Shown here: positions 60,378 through 64,000 of the stretch, piece by piece
Layout: every line of letters starts with the position of its first letter
How positions within the stretch are numbered: the stretch's first letter is position 1
DNA from: JAWWPG01 sp963820035
Lineage (GTDB): Bacteria; Actinomycetota; Actinomycetes; Propionibacteriales; Nocardioidaceae
Direction of reading: 5' to 3'
Assembly: GCA_963820035.1 (NCBI GenBank)
Contig: CAWFYK010000009.1
Location: 434,001 to 498,000, forward strand
Length of the DNA: 64,000 bases
The notes under the pieces: model-generated
Database searches by the model: none
Told to the model about the DNA's origin: nothing
Seen by the model: the letters and a program-made list of their open reading frames with translations, nothing else
Program-made: the position numbers and the translations under genes

Positions 60378-62507
60378 GTGAGCACTTTCGACGAGTCGCC
60401 GATGCCCGAGGACACCGAGGGCCTGCCCACCGCCGAGCCGGATGTGGTGGACGCGGGCGACAGCGTGGTGCCGCTCGGAGGTGGTGGCGAGCCGACGTCA
60501 TACGACGCGTCCGACATCCAGCTGCTCGAGGGGCTTGACGCCGTCCGCAAGCGGCCAGGCATGTACATCGGGTCGACAGGTGCGCGGGGCCTGCAGCAGC
60601 TCGTGGTGGAGATCGTCGACAACGCGATCGACGAGGCGATGGCCGGCTACTGTGACCGTGTCGATGTCACGCTGCTCGCCGATGGCGGCTGCCGGGTCGA
60701 GGACAACGGACGCGGCATCCCGACGGGGATCCACCCGGTCGAGAACGTCTCAGCCGTGACCTTGGTGCTCACCGAGCTGCACGCGGGAGGCAAGTTCGGC
60801 GGCGGTGGCTACAAGGTGTCCGGTGGCCTTCACGGGGTCGGCAGCTCAGTGGTCAACGCGCTCAGCACCCGGCTCGACGTCGAGGTGAAGAACGCCGGAT
60901 ACCGGTGGACACAGTCGTTCCGCTACGGCGTGCCGGAGGCGCCGCTCGAGCGGCACGAGGCGACCGGCGAGACAGGTACGACGATCACGTTCTGGCCGGC
61001 GCCCGACATCTTCGAGACGACCACCTTCTCCTTCGAGACGATGACGTCGCGATTCCGCGAGATGGCCTTCCTCAACAAGGGTCTGGAGATCATCGTCCGC
61101 GACGAGCGGGCCGACGCGGAGCAGATCGCCGAGGCGGTCGCGGATGTCGCTGTCACCGACGAGGACGCGCCCTCGGACGCCGTGGTCAGTCCGAGCACAG
61201 GTGGGATGGAGCGGCGGTTCCTCTACCAGGATGGCCTGGTCGACTTCGTGAAGCACCTCAACTCGACGAAGGATCCCGTGCACCGCACGATCATCGACTT
61301 CGAGGCCACCAACGAGGACGTCGGCATGAGTCTCGAGGTGGCGATGCAGTGGAACATGAGCTACACCGAGTCGGTTCACACGTTCGCCAACGCGATCAAC
61401 ACCCACGAGGGAGGCACCCACGAGGAGGGCTTCCGGTCCTCGCTGACGACGACCGTCAACGGCTGGGCGGAGGAGTGGGGCCTGATCAAGAAGCGGGAGG
61501 ACCGGCTGTCGGGTGACGACGTCCGCGAGGGGCTGACCGCGATCGTCTCCGTCAAGCTCCTCGAGCCCCAGTTCGAGGGTCAGACGAAGACCCGGCTCGG
61601 CAACACCGAGGCGAAGTCCTTTGTGCAGAAGGTGGTCAATGACCGGCTCGGCGAGTGGTTCGAGAAGAACCCGGCCGAGGGCAGGGACATCGTCCGCAAG
61701 TCGATCGCCGCGGCGTCGGCCCGGGTCGCCGCCCGGCGGGCCCGCGAGCTGGCCCGGAGCAGGAAGGGTCTGCTCGGTGGCGGTGGCCTTCCCGGCAAGC
61801 TGTCCGACTGCCAGTCGACGAACCCGGAGGAGTGCGAAGTCTTCATCGTCGAGGGTGACTCGGCGGGCGGCTCCGCCCGCGGCGGTCGCGACCCACGGGT
61901 GCAGGCCATCCTGCCGATCCGCGGCAAGATCCTCAACGTGGAGAAGGCCCGGATCGACCGGGTGCTGGCCAATACCGAGGTGCAGGCGATCATCTCCGCT
62001 CTCGGCACCGGCATCCAGGAGGACTTCGCGATCGAGCGGCTGCGCTACCACAAGATCGTGATGATGGCGGACGCCGATGTGGACGGCCACCACATCCAGA
62101 CGCTCCTGTTGACCCTGCTGTTCCGGTTCATGAAGCCGCTGATCGAAGGGGGCTTCGTCTACCTGGCCCGACCGCCGCTCTACCGGCTCAAGTGGAACAG
62201 CCCGCACCCCCATGAGTACGTCTACTCCGACCGCGAGCGGGACGCGCTCGCCGTCTCTGGCCAGCAAGCCGGCAAGAAGCTGCCGAAGGACGCGCCGATC
62301 CAGCGTTACAAGGGTCTTGGTGAGATGAACGCCGACGAGCTGTGGGAGACCACGATGGATCCCGACAACCGGCTGCTCATGCAGGTCACCCTCGACGACG
62401 CGGCGCAGGCCGACGAGATCTTCTCGATCCTGATGGGCGAGGACGTCGACCAGCGCCGAGCCTTCATCCAGCGCAATGCGAAGGACGTCAGGTTCCTCGA
62501 CATCTGA
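60378..62507 (+). CDS. gyrB: DNA gyrase subunit B
   Basis: Predicted 709 residues from GTG 60378, 8 bases after GGAGG; the frame is open to 60219 in the leader. GHKL motifs E-I-V-D-N-A-I-D-E-A and D-N-G-R-G-I-P, then TOPRIM E-G-D-S-A-G-G-S-A and D-A-D-V-D-G-H-H-I, are intact. The N-terminal tail of about 45 acidic residues is longer than in many GyrB proteins. It supplies the ATPase for negative supercoiling together with GyrA, encoded 55 bases downstream. Confidence 0.97.
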   Translation: MSTFDESPMPEDTEGLPTAEPDVVDAGDSVVPLGGGGEPTSYDASDIQLLEGLDAVRKRPGMYIGSTGARGLQQLVVEIVDNAIDEAMAGYCDRVDVTLLADGGCRVEDNGRGIPTGIHPVENVSAVTLVLTELHAGGKFGGGGYKVSGGLHGVGSSVVNALSTRLDVEVKNAGYRWTQSFRYGVPEAPLERHEATGETGTTITFWPAPDIFETTTFSFETMTSRFREMAFLNKGLEIIVRDERADAEQIAEAVADVAVTDEDAPSDAVVSPSTGGMERRFLYQDGLVDFVKHLNSTKDPVHRTIIDFEATNEDVGMSLEVAMQWNMSYTESVHTFANAINTHEGGTHEEGFRSSLTTTVNGWAEEWGLIKKREDRLSGDDVREGLTAIVSVKLLEPQFEGQTKTRLGNTEAKSFVQKVVNDRLGEWFEKNPAEGRDIVRKSIAAASARVAARRARELARSRKGLLGGGGLPGKLSDCQSTNPEECEVFIVEGDSAGGSARGGRDPRVQAILPIRGKILNVEKARIDRVLANTEVQAIISALGTGIQEDFAIERLRYHKIVMMADADVDGHHIQTLLLTLLFRFMKPLIEGGFVYLARPPLYRLKWNSPHPHEYVYSDRERDALAVSGQQAGKKLPKDAPIQRYKGLGEMNADELWETTMDPDNRLLMQVTLDDAAQADEIFSILMGEDVDQRRAFIQRNAKDVRFLDI

Positions 62508-62562
62508 GCCCGGCCCTGTCCGCGACCAGCCCAGCAGACCACGACCCTAGAGGGATACCCAG

Positions 62563-64000
62563 GTGACTGACGACACGACGATCACCCCCGAGCCCGGCGG
62601 CCGCATTGAGCCCGTCGAGCTGCAGACCGAGATGCAGCGCGCCTACATCGACTACGCGATGGCGGTCATCGTCGGACGCGCATTGCCCGACGTACGCGAC
62701 GGGTTGAAGCCCGTCCACCGTCGGGTGCTCTACGCGATGTACGACGGCGGATACCGTCCGGACCGCGGCTTCTCCAAGTGCTCCCGCGTCGTCGGCGACG
62801 TCATGGGCCAGTATCACCCGCACGGTGACAGTGCCATCTACGACACCCTCGTCCGGCTGAGCCAGCCCTGGATCATGCGCGCCCCCCTCGTGTCGGGGCA
62901 GGGCAACTTCGGCTCGCCCGGCAACGACCGCGCAGCCGCGATGAGGTATACCGAATGCCGGATGGCGCCGCTGGCGATGGAGATGGTGCGCGACATCGAC
63001 GAGGACACCGTCGACTTCCGCCCCAACTATGACGGCCGCGGCCAGGAGCCGGTGTTGCTGCCGGCTCGGTTCCCGAACCTGCTCGTCAACGGATCGGCTG
63101 GGATCGCCGTCGGGATGGCGACGAACATCCCCCCGCACAACCTTCGCGAGGTCGCCGATGGCGTGCAGTGGGCACTCGCCAACCCCGGCGCCTCGCGCGA
63201 GGAGCTGCTGGATGCGCTCCTGCAACGCATCAAGGGCCCGGACTTCCCGATGGGCGCGCTGATCGTCGGTACCCAAGGCATCGAGCAGGCCTACCGGACC
63301 GGACGTGGCTCCGTGACGATGCGCGCCATCATCGACGTCGAGGAGGACAACAAGAACCGCACCTGCCTGGTGATCACCCAGCTGCCCTACCAGGTCAACC
63401 CGGACAACCTTGCCTTGAAGATCGCCGAGCTGGCCGACTCCGGCCGGGTCCAGGGGATCGCCGACGTACGCGACGACAGCTCCAACCGGAAGGGCCAGCG
63501 ACTTGTCGTCGTCCTCAAGCGCGACGCCGTCGCCCGGGTCGTGCTCAACAACCTCTACAAGCACACGGAGCTGCAGCAGAACTTCAGCTGCAACATGCTC
63601 GCGCTGGTCGACGACGTCCCGCGGACGCTCAGCCTCGACGCGTTCATCAGCAACTGGGTGTCTCACCAGATCGACGTCATCCAGCGGCGCACCCGCTACC
63701 GGCTGCGCAAGGCCGAAGAGGATGCGCACATCTATCGCGGGCTGGCCAAGGCGCTCGACGCCCTCGACGAGGTCATCGCACTGATCCGACGGAGCCAGAC
63801 GACCGACGAGGCTCGCGACGGCCTGATCGGTCTGCTCGACATCGACGAGATCCAGGCCACCGCGATCCTCAACATGCAGCTGCGTAGGCTCGCCGCCCTG
63901 GAGCGGCAGTCGATCATCGACCGGCTCGCCGACCTCGAGCGGGTCATCGCCGACCTCGAGGACATCCTGGCCAGCGAGCAGCGGCAGCGTGACATCGTCA
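62563..64000 (+). CDS. gyrA: DNA gyrase subunit A (3' end outside window)
   Basis: GTG 62563 opens a frame still open at the right edge after 479 codons. It begins V-T-D-D-T-T-I-T-P-E, and E-M-Q-R-A-Y-I-D-Y-A-M-A-V-I-V-G-R-A-L-P marks the breakage-reunion domain. The catalytic Tyr lies in A-A-A-M-R-Y-T-E. The quinolone-determining region reads H-G-D-S-A-I-Y-D-T-L-V-R-L, with the residues typical of susceptible enzymes. It cuts and rejoins DNA with GyrB. Confidence 0.97.
   Translation, partial: MTDDTTITPEPGGRIEPVELQTEMQRAYIDYAMAVIVGRALPDVRDGLKPVHRRVLYAMYDGGYRPDRGFSKCSRVVGDVMGQYHPHGDSAIYDTLVRLSQPWIMRAPLVSGQGNFGSPGNDRAAAMRYTECRMAPLAMEMVRDIDEDTVDFRPNYDGRGQEPVLLPARFPNLLVNGSAGIAVGMATNIPPHNLREVADGVQWALANPGASREELLDALLQRIKGPDFPMGALIVGTQGIEQAYRTGRGSVTMRAIIDVEEDNKNRTCLVITQLPYQVNPDNLALKIAELADSGRVQGIADVRDDSSNRKGQRLVVVLKRDAVARVVLNNLYKHTELQQNFSCNMLALVDDVPRTLSLDAFISNWVSHQIDVIQRRTRYRLRKAEEDAHIYRGLAKALDALDEVIALIRRSQTTDEARDGLIGLLDIDEIQATAILNMQLRRLAALERQSIIDRLADLERVIADLEDILASEQRQRDIV

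Noticed and set aside
60846..62267. Long minus-strand frame opposite gyrB
   Set aside because: Antisense shadow of an unmistakable gyrB; no domain and no ribosome-binding site.
62820..62880. Quinolone-resistance change in gyrA
   Set aside because: H-G-D-S-A-I-Y-D-T shows the common susceptible-type residues; Ser, Ala and Asp occur naturally at these positions.
1..64000. tRNA, rRNA, insertion sequences or prophage
   Set aside because: No cloverleaf-like gene, transposase or integrase was recognised on either strand; manual reading could miss a tRNA.

Overview
High-GC actinobacterial chromosome segment centred on the replication origin. The genes dnaA, dnaN, gnd, recF, dciA, gyrB and gyrA run rightward from about 52.1 kb; rpmH, rnpA, yidD, yidC, jag, rsmG, parA and parB run leftward from about 51.6 kb. 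DnaA boxes lie on both sides of dnaA and two parS sites lie nearby. Abundant GTG starts, a mycothiol-type DinB fold protein, a MurJ-pseudokinase fusion, a FemX-like ligase and gene order shared with the Streptomyces and Mycobacterium origin regions (rpsF-ssb-rpsR-rplI-dnaB; padR-ino1-ponA; cca-murJ-sigM-trxB-trxA-parB-parA) all indicate Actinomycetota. A Propionibacteriales/Nocardioidaceae-like organism is my best guess, but it is inferred from gene content only.

Layout. 0-6.5 kb: accessory and metabolic genes (end of a sensor kinase, a double-HTH protein, a mycothiol-dependent-type enzyme, DUF1206, gluconokinase, conserved unknowns, a serine beta-lactamase-like hydrolase, OsmC). 6.5-8.4 kb: a 22-bp repeat array, dnaB, and a DnaA-box cluster upstream of dnaB. 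8.4-11.6 kb: a MATE exporter facing rplI-rpsR-ssb-rpsF. 11.7-15.1 kb: a MacB/FtsX-type ABC exporter. 15.2-21 kb: S51-like peptidase, endonuclease IV, M23 lipoprotein, membrane proteins, then a FemX-like ligase with an alanine-racemase-like protein. 21-27.6 kb: GlsB-type protein, GT87-like mannosyltransferase, bifunctional penicillin-binding protein, DUF5318, and padR-ino1. 27.7-39.2 kb: MFS transporter, CCA-adding enzyme, DUF6049, MurJ-pseudokinase, ECF sigma and anti-sigma, thioredoxin reductase and thioredoxin. 39.2-46.5 kb: acetyltransferase, aminotransferase, D-Ala-D-Ala ligase, then an accessory patch (secreted protein, ArsR-MFS pair, AraC regulator with an anthrone-oxygenase-like gene and a broken second copy). 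46.5-64 kb: parB to gyrA across oriC.

Much of the window serves replication and segregation (DnaA, DnaB, its loader DciA, DnaN, RecF, gyrase, SSB, ParAB) or envelope building (MurJ, penicillin-binding protein, FemX, Ddl, YidC, amidase). Many adjacent genes overlap by 4 bp (GTGA/ATGA), which suggests translational coupling. I saw no tRNA, rRNA, CRISPR array, insertion sequence, prophage or obvious defence island. No wholly new system is evident. The most unusual features are the 22-bp mirrored repeat array beside dnaB, the three consecutive long hairpins ahead of femX, the DnaA-box cluster at dnaB, a self-sequestering rpsF leader, a SigR/SigH-type promoter at trxB, and a large cell-wall amidase gene placed between dciA and gyrB.
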